Below, piece by piece: positions 43,108-52,851 of a DNA stretch of 64,000 nucleotides. A program made the translations under genes and the position numbers. Within the stretch, counting starts at the first letter, position 1. Each line of letters begins with the position of its first letter. A model generated the notes under the pieces. That model saw only the letters and a list, made by a program, of their open reading frames with translations, had not been told where the DNA came from and ran no database searches. Source of the stretch: Patescibacteria group bacterium UBA2772 (lineage in GTDB: Bacteria; Patescibacteriota; Minisyncoccia; Moranbacterales; DUUL01); NCBI GenBank assembly GCA_002352545.1, contig DEIO01000015.1, positions 1-64,000 on the forward strand, written 5' to 3'.

Positions 43108-43440
43108 TTAACTCTTAGGTCTTAACGCTACTACGACTGCGGTTAACGTAACTCCTGCAAGTATGCTATATATTAGAGTATGAATTTCAGGTAATTTTGC
43201 TTTTGAAATATCAAAAAAGGAAATTGCTGAAAATAGTGCAATCAAAAGGAGTAGAGTTATAAACATATGGTATACGGGCACAACTTTTTTATCAGTATTG
43301 AATGTGATTGGTAACACTGCTAGGAATAAAGCAGCTGCAGCAAACGACCAAGTGTAGAATTTGAAAAATTTTTGTTCAAAAAGATTTAAAGAGGCTATCA
43401 ATCCACAAAAAATTGGAATAAGTAAAATTAGGAGTCTCAT
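43108..43440 (-). CDS. small four-helix membrane protein
   Basis: A 110-residue protein with four hydrophobic segments (about 3-18, 29-46, 56-74, 86-105) and few charged residues. No motif recognised. It has its own terminator and a TATAAT on the minus strand (43469-43474) about 30 bases upstream of the ATG. It lies between the RRM gene and leuS. Function unknown. Confidence 0.65.
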   Translation of the reverse strand: MRLLILLIPIFCGLIASLNLFEQKFFKFYTWSFAAAALFLAVLPITFNTDKKVVPVYHMFITLLLLIALFSAISFFDISKAKLPEIHTLIYSILAGVTLTAVVVALRPKS

Positions 43441-43468
43441 TTTATTTTTATTTACCGTTTGTAAAGAT

Positions 43469-43474
43469 ATTATA
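43469..43474 (-). promoter_or_regulatory. -10 element of the small membrane protein gene
   Basis: TATAAT on the minus strand about 30 bases upstream of the ATG at 43440; the -35 (TTTCTT, 17 bases away) is weak. Confidence 0.4.
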
Positions 43475-43587
43475 ACATCATCTTGAGTTGAAAGAAAATA
43501 AGTAAAAGAAAATATTTATTTGGTATCTTGAAAAAAACCTATATCTACGATAAACTTAGAACATTGGATAAAATTAAACTTAGTATA

Positions 43588-46500
43588 ATGAAAAAAGGAA
43601 AAACTGCTGTAAAATATGATTTTGCAAGAATTGAGAAAAAGTGGCAAAAAGTTTGGCAAGACCAAAAACTTTTTGAAGTTGATATGGAGAAAGCAGAAAA
43701 ACCTTTTTATAACCTAATGATGTTCCCATATCCTTCAGCTGAAGGCTTGCATGTAGGGGGAGTCTATACGTATACAGGTGTAGACACTTTTGGTAGATTC
43801 AAGAGAATGCAAGGGTATGATGTTTTTGAACCAATTGGATTGGATGGGTTCGGAATTCATAGCGAGAACTATGCAATGAAAATTAGAGAACATATAGAAG
43901 AGGTTTCTAAAAGAACAGAGAAAAATTTTTATAGACAACTTTCTTCAATTGGGAATATGTTTGATTGGTCAAGAACAGTTGAAACATATAAGCCGGAATA
44001 CTATCGCTGGACACAATGGATTTTTTTGCAAATGTTTAAAAAAGGTCTTGCATATCAGAAGAAAGCTAAGGTAAATTGGTGCCCTTCTTGTAAAACTGTC
44101 TTGTCTGATGAACAAGTAATTCAAGGTCAATGTGAGCGTTGCGAAAGTTTTGTTGATAAAAGAGAGTTAAAACAATGGTTTTTTAGAATTACTAAATATG
44201 CTGACAGACTTTTAAAGAACCTTGATTGGATTGATTGGCCAGAAGATGTTAAGACTAACCAACGAAATTGGATCGGGAGAAGTGAAGGAGCAAATATCAA
44301 GTTTAAAGTTGAAGTTTCTGATAAAGAAATTGGGGAATTAGGAGTATTCACAACTAGGCCAGATACTTTATTTGGTGCTACATATATGGTACTAGCCCCT
44401 GAACATGAATTGGTAAAAAAAGCAAAATCAGGAATTACAAATTGGAAAGAAGTTGAAAAATATATCTCGAAGGCTATTAGTAAATCAGAACAAGAGAGGA
44501 AGAATGATGAAAAAATCAAAACAGGAGTTGAATTAAAGGGTGTTTTTGCAGTTAATCCTGCAAGCGGAAACAAAATTTCTATTTGGGTAGCGGACTATGT
44601 TTTAGCAGGTTATGGAATGGGTGCTATTATGGCTGTGCCAGCACATGATACTCGTGATTGGGAGTTTGCTAAGAAATTTAATATTAAGATTGAGTCAGTA
44701 GTGGCACCATATCTTTTTGATACAAAATATCCTACAAGGGAAGATAAAGAAACGAAAAAAAGAGACGTAGTGGTCGCAATTGTTAGAAATAAAGATAAAA
44801 AAGAATATCTTTGTTTAAGATGGAACAAAATTGGTTGGCAATCATTTATTACAGGTGGAATCGACGGTGAAGATATCGTGAATGCTGCCAAAAGAGAAGT
44901 TCTTGAAGAATCTGGTTATGTAGATTTGAAATTTGTAAAAGAACTTACTGGTCCGATTTTTGCTGAATTTTTTCGTCCGCATAAAGACAGCAATGTAATA
45001 GCTAAATTTAGATATTTAGTTTTTGATCTAGTTAGTGATAAAAGAGTCGAAGTTGATCAAAAAGAAAAGGATCAGCATGAAGCAATTTGGGTTTCGGAAG
45101 ATAAAATTGAGAAATTTCTGAATGTTGGAAATCAAAAAATGGCATGGGATTGTTTACAAAGTGGTGAAAAGGTTTTTACGGAAAAGGGAACAGTGATAAA
45201 TTCAGGATTTTTGAATGGACTGAAGACTGATGAAGCTAAGGCAAAAATGATTGATTGGCTTGAGGAGAAGAATATAGGAAAGAGATCAATTGATTTTAAG
45301 CTTAGAGACTGGTGCGTGTCCAGGCAAAGGTATTGGGGACCGCCAATTCCTATTGTATGGTGTAAAGAATGTGCAAAAAGACAAAAGAAAAGAAAGGTAC
45401 TTATGGTTCATGGTTTTGAAGATGCTGGTGATGGTAATTGGTTTTCTTGGTTGAAAAAGGAATTTGAAAAGCATGATTGTGAGGTTTTTACACCAACTTT
45501 AAAAACAAATAAAAAGCCAAATCTAGAGCAATGGATGGAGCAACTGAAACCATATATTGAAAAATTAGACGAGAATAGCATTGTTATAGGACACAGTCTT
45601 GGATCTAAGGCAGCGTTGCATCTTTTGGAAAGAAATAATAAGAAAGTTGATAAAGTATTTTTGGTCGCCTCTGCTATTGGAAATTTGAAGCGTGACTGGA
45701 AATGGCTAGCAAATCGTTGGAAAGATTCGGATGTTGATTCATTAAAGAAATTTTGGGAAACTGAATTAGTCTGGGATAAGATTAATAGCAAAATAGGACA
45801 GGCTTTTGCAATTGTCTCAGAGGATGATTGGTATGTTGATTCAGAAAATTATAAGAATATTAAACTTGAAGATTTAAGAGTTGAGCTTTGGGATGGGCAT
45901 AGACATTTTCAACAAGTAGAAAACGTACAGTTAAGAGATTTTATCTTTGAGAATGTTTTTCCTGATGGTGACGAAGTTCCTATTCCGGTAGCAGACGATA
46001 AATTGCCAGTCGAGTTGCCTCATATGGATGACTTTCTACCAGAAGGTACAGGAAAAGGACCTCTTGCTAGAAACAAAGAATTTGTGAAAACTACATGTCC
46101 AATTTGTGGTGCAGATGCTGAAAGAGAGACCGATGTATCAGACCCGTTTGTCGATTCCTCTTGGTACTTTTTTAGGTATCCTTCAACTGAATTTGGCGAT
46201 GTAGTTTTTGATAAAGAGAGAACTAAAAAATGGTTACCAGTCGATAGTTACATTGGTGGAAAAGAACATACAGTTTTGCATTTATTATATTCACGTTTTG
46301 TGACAATGGTGTTAAATGATTTAGGATATACAGAATTCGAAGAACCCTACAAAAGATTTTTTGGACATGGATTAATTACGAAAGAAGGTGCTAAAATGTC
46401 TAAATCAAAAGGAAATGTTGTAAATCCTGATGATATGATCGGAAAGTACGGAGCTGATACAACTAGAATGTATCTTCGTTTTCTGGGTGATTTTTCTCAG

Positions 46501-47073
46501 GGTGGAGACTGGAGAGATTCAGGTGTTGAAGGAATGAATAGGTTTATAAAAAAATTATGGAATCTTTTCTTTGAACTTGAAGGTAATGGAGTAGGTGTTG
46601 GGAATCTTTCAATGATTGATAAGACTATTAAGGCTGTTGGAGAAGATCTTGAAAAACTTTCTTTTAATACAGCTGTTGCAAGATTGATGGAGTTTACTAA
46701 TTGGATAAAAGAAAATAAGGAAGTATTCAATAAAGATGAGGTTTATAGAGTAAAAGAAACCATGGCTCTTGTTTTTGCTCCAATGACTCCACATTTAGCA
46801 GAAGAGTTTTGGCAAGATATTGGTGGAGAAGGTTCTGTCTCAATTCAAAAATGGCCTAAATATGACAAGGATAAGATTGTTGATGATGAAATTGAAATAG
46901 TGGTTCAAGTTAATGGAAAATTAAGAGACAAGATAAAGGTTCCAAAGGATATTTCCGAGGAAGACGCCAAGAAGCTTGCCAAAGAAAGTGTAAATGTAAG
47001 GAAATTTACAAAAGAAAAGGAAATAAAAAGGATAATATATGTTCCAGGAAAATTGGTCAGTATCGTTGTTTAG
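43588..47073 (+). CDS. leuS: leucyl-tRNA synthetase with inserted Nudix and alpha/beta-hydrolase domains
   Basis: Charges tRNA-Leu. The 1161-residue chain is about 300 longer than usual. FPYPSAEGLHVGG (HIGH equivalent), TTRPDTLFGATY and GAIMAVPAHDTRDW of the CP1 editing domain, and KMSKS (about 46393) are intact. Within CP1, at about 44715-45170, there is a Nudix domain with REVLEESGY. The core resumes with INSGFLNGLKTDEAK and LRDWCVSRQRYWGPPIPIVW. Right after CKEC, at about 45395-45955, comes an RBBP9/YdeN-like hydrolase: MVHGFEDAG, nucleophile loop GHSLGS, acid in SEDDWYV, and His in DGHRHF. The chain then returns to PVADDKLPVELP and CPICGADAERETDVSDPFVD. ATG 43588 was chosen over an in-frame TTG at 43528. 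A terminator follows. Confidence 0.95.
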   Translation: MKKGKTAVKYDFARIEKKWQKVWQDQKLFEVDMEKAEKPFYNLMMFPYPSAEGLHVGGVYTYTGVDTFGRFKRMQGYDVFEPIGLDGFGIHSENYAMKIREHIEEVSKRTEKNFYRQLSSIGNMFDWSRTVETYKPEYYRWTQWIFLQMFKKGLAYQKKAKVNWCPSCKTVLSDEQVIQGQCERCESFVDKRELKQWFFRITKYADRLLKNLDWIDWPEDVKTNQRNWIGRSEGANIKFKVEVSDKEIGELGVFTTRPDTLFGATYMVLAPEHELVKKAKSGITNWKEVEKYISKAISKSEQERKNDEKIKTGVELKGVFAVNPASGNKISIWVADYVLAGYGMGAIMAVPAHDTRDWEFAKKFNIKIESVVAPYLFDTKYPTREDKETKKRDVVVAIVRNKDKKEYLCLRWNKIGWQSFITGGIDGEDIVNAAKREVLEESGYVDLKFVKELTGPIFAEFFRPHKDSNVIAKFRYLVFDLVSDKRVEVDQKEKDQHEAIWVSEDKIEKFLNVGNQKMAWDCLQSGEKVFTEKGTVINSGFLNGLKTDEAKAKMIDWLEEKNIGKRSIDFKLRDWCVSRQRYWGPPIPIVWCKECAKRQKKRKVLMVHGFEDAGDGNWFSWLKKEFEKHDCEVFTPTLKTNKKPNLEQWMEQLKPYIEKLDENSIVIGHSLGSKAALHLLERNNKKVDKVFLVASAIGNLKRDWKWLANRWKDSDVDSLKKFWETELVWDKINSKIGQAFAIVSEDDWYVDSENYKNIKLEDLRVELWDGHRHFQQVENVQLRDFIFENVFPDGDEVPIPVADDKLPVELPHMDDFLPEGTGKGPLARNKEFVKTTCPICGADAERETDVSDPFVDSSWYFFRYPSTEFGDVVFDKERTKKWLPVDSYIGGKEHTVLHLLYSRFVTMVLNDLGYTEFEEPYKRFFGHGLITKEGAKMSKSKGNVVNPDDMIGKYGADTTRMYLRFLGDFSQGGDWRDSGVEGMNRFIKKLWNLFFELEGNGVGVGNLSMIDKTIKAVGEDLEKLSFNTAVARLMEFTNWIKENKEVFNKDEVYRVKETMALVFAPMTPHLAEEFWQDIGGEGSVSIQKWPKYDKDKIVDDEIEIVVQVNGKLRDKIKVPKDISEEDAKKLAKESVNVRKFTKEKEIKRIIYVPGKLVSIVV

Positions 47074-47082
47074 TTTACTTAA

Positions 47083-47109
47083 AAGCAAGGCATTTGCCTT
47101 GCTTTTTTT
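47083..47109 (+). terminator. terminator after leuS
   Basis: GCAAGGC at 47085-47091, loop ATTT, GCCTTGC at 47096-47102, then seven T. Confidence 0.92.
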
Positions 47110-47156
47110 ATATAAAAACAAAGTCAATAGGAAGAATAAAAATATAATTCAGATGA

Positions 47157-49022
47157 ATGAAAAATAAGGAAAGTACAGTGAAACTACTTGATTCTGTAAA
47201 ATTTCCAAGTGATGTGAGAAAATTGCCACAAGAAAAGTTATCTCAACTTTGTGATGAAGTTCGCAAATTTGTTATTGAGACTGTTTCGAAAACAGGTGGT
47301 CACTTTGGTTCTAATTTAGGTGTTGTAGAATTGACCGTTGCTTTACATCGAGTTTTTGATACACCTAGAGATCTTCTTATTTGGGATGTAGGACATCAAG
47401 CTTATCCGCATAAGATTCTCACGGGTAGAAAGGACAGAATGCATACGATTCGAAAAAAAGACGGTCTTTCTCCTTTTCCTAAGAGAACCGAAAGCCAGTA
47501 TGATGCTTTGAGTGTTGGACACTCCAGTACTTCAATTGGATCTGCAGTTGGAATGGATTTGGCGAATCGTGGATCAAAGAATAAACCTCAGGTTGTAGCG
47601 ATAATCGGAGATGCAGCTCTTACTGGTGGAATGGCTTTTGAAGCACTTAATCATGCAGGAGATATTAAGTCAGATGTTCTAGTTATTTTAAATGATAATG
47701 AAATGTCGATTTCTCCAAATGTAGGAGGAATGCGTCAATATCTTACGAAACTAATTTCATCTGAGCCATATCTAAAATTGAGAGATAAAGGTGAAAAAAT
47801 GTTAGATAAAGTTTCTCTAAGTGTGCAAGAGTTTATGCGTAGGGCAGATTCTCACGCCAGAGGATTTCTCACAAAAGGGACGATGTTTGAAGAATTGGGT
47901 TTTAAATACTATGGTCCAATTGATGGACATGACATTGAAACATTGATGCAGATTTTAGAAAATTTAAAAAATGTAAAAGGTCCAAAAATTTTACACGTTG
48001 TTACTAAGAAAGGTAAGGGTTATAAATACGCAGAAAATGATAAATTTTCCTTACATGCTGTTAAACCATTTGATCCAGTAACGGGGAAAAACAATGGACC
48101 AAAGAACTCAAATCTAACCTATACTAAAGTTTTTTCTGACTGGATTTTGGATAAAGCAAAAAAGGATAAGGACCTACATGCTATAACGCCAGCGATGTGT
48201 GAAGGATCCGGATTGTCTCAGTTTAGCAAGAAGTTTCCTCAGAGATATTATGACGTTGGGATTGCTGAGCAACATGCAGTTACTTTGGCTGCTGGATTGG
48301 CATGTGGTGGAAAAAAACCGATTGTAGCAATATATTCTTCTTTTTTGCAAAGAGCATATGATCAAGTTGTTCATGATATTGCTTTGCAGAATCTCAATGT
48401 TTTGTTTGCTATTGATCGAGCAGGAATTGTGGGTGCTGATGGAGCAACTCATGCAGGAAGTTTTGACCTCTCTTTTTTGCGTGCTATTCCCAATTTAGTA
48501 GTTATGTCTCCTTCTAATGAAGACGAATGCTATTCAATGTTGAATCTGGGATATGAATTTAATGGCCCAGTGGCAGTGAGATATCCTCGTGGGAGTGGTC
48601 AAGGAAAATATAAAAATAAAGAGAAAGAGCTTGATATCGAATTTGGAAGAGCTAATATTATCAAAAAAGGTAAAAAAATTGCAATACTTTCTTTTGGAGC
48701 AATGCTTCAAAATTGTCAGAAGGCTTCGAATCAACTGGAAGCGACACTTGTTGATATGCGATTCGTGAAGCCTTTGGATCGAAAACTTCTTAAAAAACTA
48801 GCAAAAACACATAAGTTTTTTGTGACAGTAGAGGATAATGTTGTTGCAGGTGGGGCAGGGAGCGCAGTTGGTGAATTTGTTCTAAATGAAAATTTAGGAG
48901 TTGGTGTTAAGAATCTTGGTCACCCAGATTTTTTTACTGCTCATGGTTTGAGAGATGAAATTTTAAAAGAGATTGAGTTGGATGAAGATGGAATTTTAAA
49001 AACTATTAAATCAATTAAATAA
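47157..49022 (+). CDS. dxs: 1-deoxy-D-xylulose-5-phosphate synthase
   Basis: Condenses pyruvate and glyceraldehyde 3-phosphate, thiamine-diphosphate dependent, the first step of the DXP isoprenoid route that would feed polyprenol carriers. It has 621 residues, the usual size. VGHQAYPHKILTGRKD, GDAALTGGMAFEALNHAG (ThDP-binding GDG-type motif with Ala for the second Gly), NDNEMSISPNVGG, YYGPIDGHD and IAEQHAVTLAAGLA are all present. No other pathway gene is in the window. The ATG at 47157 was chosen; the one at 47153 is out of frame and stops at once. Confidence 0.96.
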   Translation: MKNKESTVKLLDSVKFPSDVRKLPQEKLSQLCDEVRKFVIETVSKTGGHFGSNLGVVELTVALHRVFDTPRDLLIWDVGHQAYPHKILTGRKDRMHTIRKKDGLSPFPKRTESQYDALSVGHSSTSIGSAVGMDLANRGSKNKPQVVAIIGDAALTGGMAFEALNHAGDIKSDVLVILNDNEMSISPNVGGMRQYLTKLISSEPYLKLRDKGEKMLDKVSLSVQEFMRRADSHARGFLTKGTMFEELGFKYYGPIDGHDIETLMQILENLKNVKGPKILHVVTKKGKGYKYAENDKFSLHAVKPFDPVTGKNNGPKNSNLTYTKVFSDWILDKAKKDKDLHAITPAMCEGSGLSQFSKKFPQRYYDVGIAEQHAVTLAAGLACGGKKPIVAIYSSFLQRAYDQVVHDIALQNLNVLFAIDRAGIVGADGATHAGSFDLSFLRAIPNLVVMSPSNEDECYSMLNLGYEFNGPVAVRYPRGSGQGKYKNKEKELDIEFGRANIIKKGKKIAILSFGAMLQNCQKASNQLEATLVDMRFVKPLDRKLLKKLAKTHKFFVTVEDNVVAGGAGSAVGEFVLNENLGVGVKNLGHPDFFTAHGLRDEILKEIELDEDGILKTIKSIK

Positions 49023-49067
49023 TTCAAAGTGTTAATTTTCTTGAAAGTTTAAACAATCCTTTAAATA

Positions 49068-49076
49068 TGATATAAT
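49068..49076 (+). promoter_or_regulatory. extended -10 promoter of the FtsA-like gene
   Basis: TGATATAAT is an extended -10 (TGnTATAAT). The ATG at 49167 would have a leader of about 85 bases. Confidence 0.5.
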
Positions 49077-49166
49077 GATTTCAAAGAAAAAAGGAAAGAA
49101 GGTTTTCAGTTGATTTCTATTGTTTTTTTGCAAGAAAGCATCCAAAAACACCTCTTAAAAAACAAA

Positions 49167-50435
49167 ATGCAATTATTTAAGAATATATTTTCCAGAAAAT
49201 CTTCTGGGAGTGATTATGTGATTTCACTTGATATCGGCACCGAATTTGTGAAGGTGCTTGTTTTTAGGCTTGATGAAGAAAATCAGAAAGGTATTGTAGT
49301 CGGATTTGGGAAAAGAAGACAGAAGTTGAGAAATATGATTTCTGGTGCAGTCAGCGATATCAATGGTGTTATTGAAACTTGCCGTGGTGCGATTGAGGAT
49401 GCAGAAACTATGGCTGGCGTGAAAGATGTTTCAAAGGCGATTATGGGGATTGCAGGAGAACTTGTAAAAGGAACCACGACAACTGTTCATTATGAACGTG
49501 CGAAACCGGAAATTAGAATTGATATGCCTGAGTTGAAGAATATTATTTCCAAAGTTCAATGGAAAGCTTTTGATCGAATTAGAAAACAACTTGCTTGGGA
49601 AACTGGACACAACGAGATTGATGTTGAGCTTATTAATGCTGCAATCGTAAGTGTTAAAATTGATGGGTATAGAATTTCTGATCCAATGGGTTTTCAAGGC
49701 AGGGATGTTTCCATTAGCGTCTTTAATGCATATGCTCCAATGATGCATCTTGGGGCACTTCATAAGATAGCAGATGAATTGAATTTAGAGTTACTTTCAA
49801 TAGCAGCAGAACCATATGCTGTTGCACAATCAATGGGAACTTATAATAATCCTGACTTTGGAGCGATTATCATTGATATTGGGGGAGGAACAACAGATGT
49901 TGCTCTGGTTAGAAATGGAGGACTAGAGGGTACAGTTATGTATGCTTTGGGTGGAAGGGCTTTTACGAAAAGATTAGCTTTTTCTTTGGATTTGGAATTT
50001 GATGAGGCTGAAAAACTGAAAATGAAATATTCTTTTGGAATGTTATCTTCTGAAATGACAGAAAAATTCGATAAGATATTTGAATCTGATTGTGAGGTTT
50101 GGGCCTCTGGTCTTGAAATTGCACTAGATAGTTTTTCTAATTATGATCTTTTACCACCAAAGATTTTGCTTTGTGGAGGTGGAAGCGGTCTTCCTGGAAT
50201 TCAGAGAATTCTAGCAAAAGGTGATTGGATTGAGAATATGCCGATTTCATCACAGCCAAAAGTAAGTTTCATTCAACCTAGGGATGTTGTTAATATTATT
50301 GATCAAACGAAACAGCTAAGAAGTCCTCAGCTAGTGGCTCCAATGGGACTTGCTAATCTAGTACTGGAATTAACAGGGGAAGAGAAAATTCTTTCCAATG
50401 TGTTGGGAAAGGCTGTTAAAATTATACAAAACTAA
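49167..50435 (+). CDS. FtsA-like actin-family ATPase
   Basis: A 422-residue protein of the FtsA/PilM actin-like group. DYVISLDIGTEFVKVLVF is the phosphate-1 loop; an SHS2-type inserted subdomain spans about 80-160; IIIDIGGGTTDVALVRNGGL is phosphate 2; ILLCGGGSGLPGI is the adenosine loop. A clear C-terminal amphipathic membrane helix like that of classical FtsA is not obvious, though AVKIIQN could be a remnant. ATG 49167 is favoured over the in-frame TTG at 49110. It precedes a membrane-anchored protein by 27 bases, so the pair may form a division or pilus-type assembly at the membrane. No ftsZ is nearby. Confidence 0.8.
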   Translation: MQLFKNIFSRKSSGSDYVISLDIGTEFVKVLVFRLDEENQKGIVVGFGKRRQKLRNMISGAVSDINGVIETCRGAIEDAETMAGVKDVSKAIMGIAGELVKGTTTTVHYERAKPEIRIDMPELKNIISKVQWKAFDRIRKQLAWETGHNEIDVELINAAIVSVKIDGYRISDPMGFQGRDVSISVFNAYAPMMHLGALHKIADELNLELLSIAAEPYAVAQSMGTYNNPDFGAIIIDIGGGTTDVALVRNGGLEGTVMYALGGRAFTKRLAFSLDLEFDEAEKLKMKYSFGMLSSEMTEKFDKIFESDCEVWASGLEIALDSFSNYDLLPPKILLCGGGSGLPGIQRILAKGDWIENMPISSQPKVSFIQPRDVVNIIDQTKQLRSPQLVAPMGLANLVLELTGEEKILSNVLGKAVKIIQN

Positions 50436-50462
50436 AACAAATAAGAAGATAAGCGAAATTTT

Positions 50463-52715
50463 ATGCATAAGACAATATATATTGATATAGACGAAGAAAT
50501 AACGACTATTCTTGATAAAATCAGAGATGAAAAGTCTAATGAAATCTGTATTGTTGTACCTAAAAATGCAGCTTTGACTCAGGGAATTATTAATCTAAAG
50601 CTTCTAAAGAAAGAAGTTACGAAATATGGAAAAACAATTGTTATTGCAACTAATGATCCACAGGCTAGAAAAGTTATTAAGCGACTTGAAATTAAAACTC
50701 AGGAAATTGCTGAGGTTGACCTAACTAATGATAAGCAGGATAAAAAGAAGCCAGTAAAAAAGGCTGTTAAGAAAGAAAAGAAGGAAAAAGAAAAAGTTTT
50801 AGAACAAGAGATTAAAGAAGAAGTTCAAGAATCAGCTGATAAAGTAAAAGTTGCCAAACAAGAATTTGCTTCTAGTGATATTGGTTCAGAAACATTTTTT
50901 GATGGAATTGTACCAGAAAATCTTTTAGAAGATGAGATTGAGGGAGGAGAGAGAAAACAAGAACCTAGATTAGTTGAATCAAGTGAACTAAAAGAAGAAC
51001 TCTATAATAAAAAAAATAAAGAAGAGATGTCAGAAGCCAGAGAGGCTTCTGAACAAGAAGCTTTTCAAAAAGATGATATTGTGAAAGATTTAAAAGAAAT
51101 GTCAGATCTAAAACCTGAGAATGGTCTTGTTTCGTCTGTGGACAAATCAATAGATATGAAAAGACAAACAAAGACAGTCAAAAGAGTTTCCTCAATACAA
51201 GAAACAGAAGAGGTTAATCCTGTATTGACGACTGCTGCAATCCCAAAGGGTGCAAAAGCAGTTGCTTCAAGAACGGTTGACTTCGGTATTGCTCCTAAAA
51301 CTCCAAACAACAATCTGAATATGGAGAATAAAGTCTCTGCTAGAAAAAAAGCTATTAACAAAATTCCTTCACAAAATAATTTTAAGGTTAATGATGAATT
51401 GAATTTGCGTGATTTTGATGAAGAAACTTCGAAAAAGGCAGAAGAGTTTTTTGGTGTTGAGAGTGATGAGATGAAAAATGGTCCAGCCAAAGAAATTGTT
51501 AAAGAGGTGAAGAAAGTTGAAAAAGAAGTTAAGAGATTTTCCGAAAAGAAAGGTTTTTTCAGGCGTTTTGGATTCGCAATTTTTATGGTGATTTTGTTTG
51601 TTGGTGTAGGAGGAGCTATTACATGGGGATATTTGAATTATCCTAAGGCTGAGATTACAATTTATCCTCGCAAAAAAGATTTTTCCAAGGAGATTAAAGT
51701 TACTATAAAAGATGGTGTTGATAAAAGCCGAATAAGCGAAGGAATTATTCCTGGGCAGTACAAAGAAATGGTCATCAAGAAAACGATGAAATTTAATGCC
51801 ACAGGTGAAACATATTCCACTGATGATGGTAAGGCTAAGGGGAAAGTTACGATTTATAACAAATATTCTGAAGACGAACAGCCTTTAGTTGTTACAACCA
51901 GGGTTCTTTCTAAAGAAGGTAAATTATTTAGATTAGCTAAAGCAGTAACGGTCCCAGGTATGACTGCTGATAAACCAGGAACTGTTGAAGTTGCTGTTAT
52001 TGCTGATAAGCCAGGGGAAGATTTCAATATCGGTTCCTCATCTTTTACAATAGAAGGTTTTAAGGGGAAGTCTAAATATACAAAATTTGAAGTTAAGTCA
52101 TTTGAGCCAATGGTAGATGGAGGTTCTCCTGATTCGAATAAAAAACTATCGATGATTTTAGCAGAAGATATTACAAGGGCTAAAGAGAAGACAGCAGCTT
52201 CTTTGGAGAAAAACTTGGAAGATGAAGTCATGGCTCAACTTGATAGTGAAATGAGTGCGATGTTTGATTCTGTTGAAAAAGAGGTTATAAAAGCTTCATC
52301 AACAAATGATGTGAAAGATGTTGTTAAGAGTTTTTCTTATACGATTGAGCAAAAAGTGAAACTTATTGCATTTGCAACAGCAGATGTGAATTCAGTTGCT
52401 CTTTTAGGAATGAATAAAGAAATTGATCAGGATTATGAAATTGAAGAATCTCAAAGCAAAGTTATCTTCAAAAAAAGTATTACTGATTTTGAAAATAAAA
52501 CCATGACAATGTATTTGGATTCAACAGCGGTTGCTTGGCCAGAAATTGAAGGAACAGCCTTAGCACAAAAAATAGCTGATAGAAAAGAGGAAGAGATAAG
52601 AACTATTCTAACTGGATATCCTACAATTGAAAAAATAGAATTTTTAGTCAAACCTTCTTGGCTTACGGGTTTGCCTATAGGAAAAGACAAAATTGATGTT
52701 AAAATGGTAAGATAA
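50463..52715 (+). CDS. large single-pass membrane protein, partner of the FtsA-like protein
   Basis: A 750-residue protein in three parts. Residues 1-85 form a small alpha/beta domain (KTIYIDIDEEITTILDKIRD and onward). About 90-360 is a long, charged, probably disordered region rich in K and E. One membrane segment follows near 368-388 (FAIFMVILFVGVGGAITWGY). The rest is extracytoplasmic and beta-rich, with GKVTIYNKYSEDEQPLVVTT and EVAVIADKPGEDFNIGSSSF, a pattern reminiscent of baseplate J-like segments. It is probably co-transcribed with the FtsA-like gene. It may link the cytoplasmic actin-like protein to an outer structure; that is inference. Confidence 0.7.
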   Translation: MHKTIYIDIDEEITTILDKIRDEKSNEICIVVPKNAALTQGIINLKLLKKEVTKYGKTIVIATNDPQARKVIKRLEIKTQEIAEVDLTNDKQDKKKPVKKAVKKEKKEKEKVLEQEIKEEVQESADKVKVAKQEFASSDIGSETFFDGIVPENLLEDEIEGGERKQEPRLVESSELKEELYNKKNKEEMSEAREASEQEAFQKDDIVKDLKEMSDLKPENGLVSSVDKSIDMKRQTKTVKRVSSIQETEEVNPVLTTAAIPKGAKAVASRTVDFGIAPKTPNNNLNMENKVSARKKAINKIPSQNNFKVNDELNLRDFDEETSKKAEEFFGVESDEMKNGPAKEIVKEVKKVEKEVKRFSEKKGFFRRFGFAIFMVILFVGVGGAITWGYLNYPKAEITIYPRKKDFSKEIKVTIKDGVDKSRISEGIIPGQYKEMVIKKTMKFNATGETYSTDDGKAKGKVTIYNKYSEDEQPLVVTTRVLSKEGKLFRLAKAVTVPGMTADKPGTVEVAVIADKPGEDFNIGSSSFTIEGFKGKSKYTKFEVKSFEPMVDGGSPDSNKKLSMILAEDITRAKEKTAASLEKNLEDEVMAQLDSEMSAMFDSVEKEVIKASSTNDVKDVVKSFSYTIEQKVKLIAFATADVNSVALLGMNKEIDQDYEIEESQSKVIFKKSITDFENKTMTMYLDSTAVAWPEIEGTALAQKIADRKEEEIRTILTGYPTIEKIEFLVKPSWLTGLPIGKDKIDVKMVR

Positions 52716-52741
52716 ATTTTATATTTAGAATTTGTGAACAA

Positions 52742-52769
52742 AAAGACACTTTAGGAGGGGTGTTTTTTG
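52742..52769 (+). terminator. weak terminator after the membrane protein gene
   Basis: ACACTT and GGGTGT pair with G-U pairs around a short loop, followed by TTTTTT. The stem is weak. Confidence 0.45.
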
Positions 52770-52787
52770 TTTTTATACAATTTATGT

Positions 52788-52821
52788 AAAAAGCCAGGCT
52801 TCACTAGAATCTAGTGAAGCC
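52788..52821 (-). terminator. terminator of the minus-strand gene at 52852
   Basis: GGCTTCACTAGA at 52797-52808 is the exact complement of 52810-52821. On the minus strand a TTTTT run follows two to five bases beyond the stem. Confidence 0.75.
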
Positions 52822-52851
52822 CGGTATTATAAAGTTTACAGCAGAGTAAGG

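Noticed and set aside
43584..43589. TATAAT at the leuS start as a promoter
   Set aside because: It overlaps the chosen ATG and the spacing to any -35 is too short; no downstream start would keep the domain whole.
44127..44573. Long antisense frames within leuS and other genes
   Set aside because: They mirror conserved coding sequence on the other strand and have no independent start signals.
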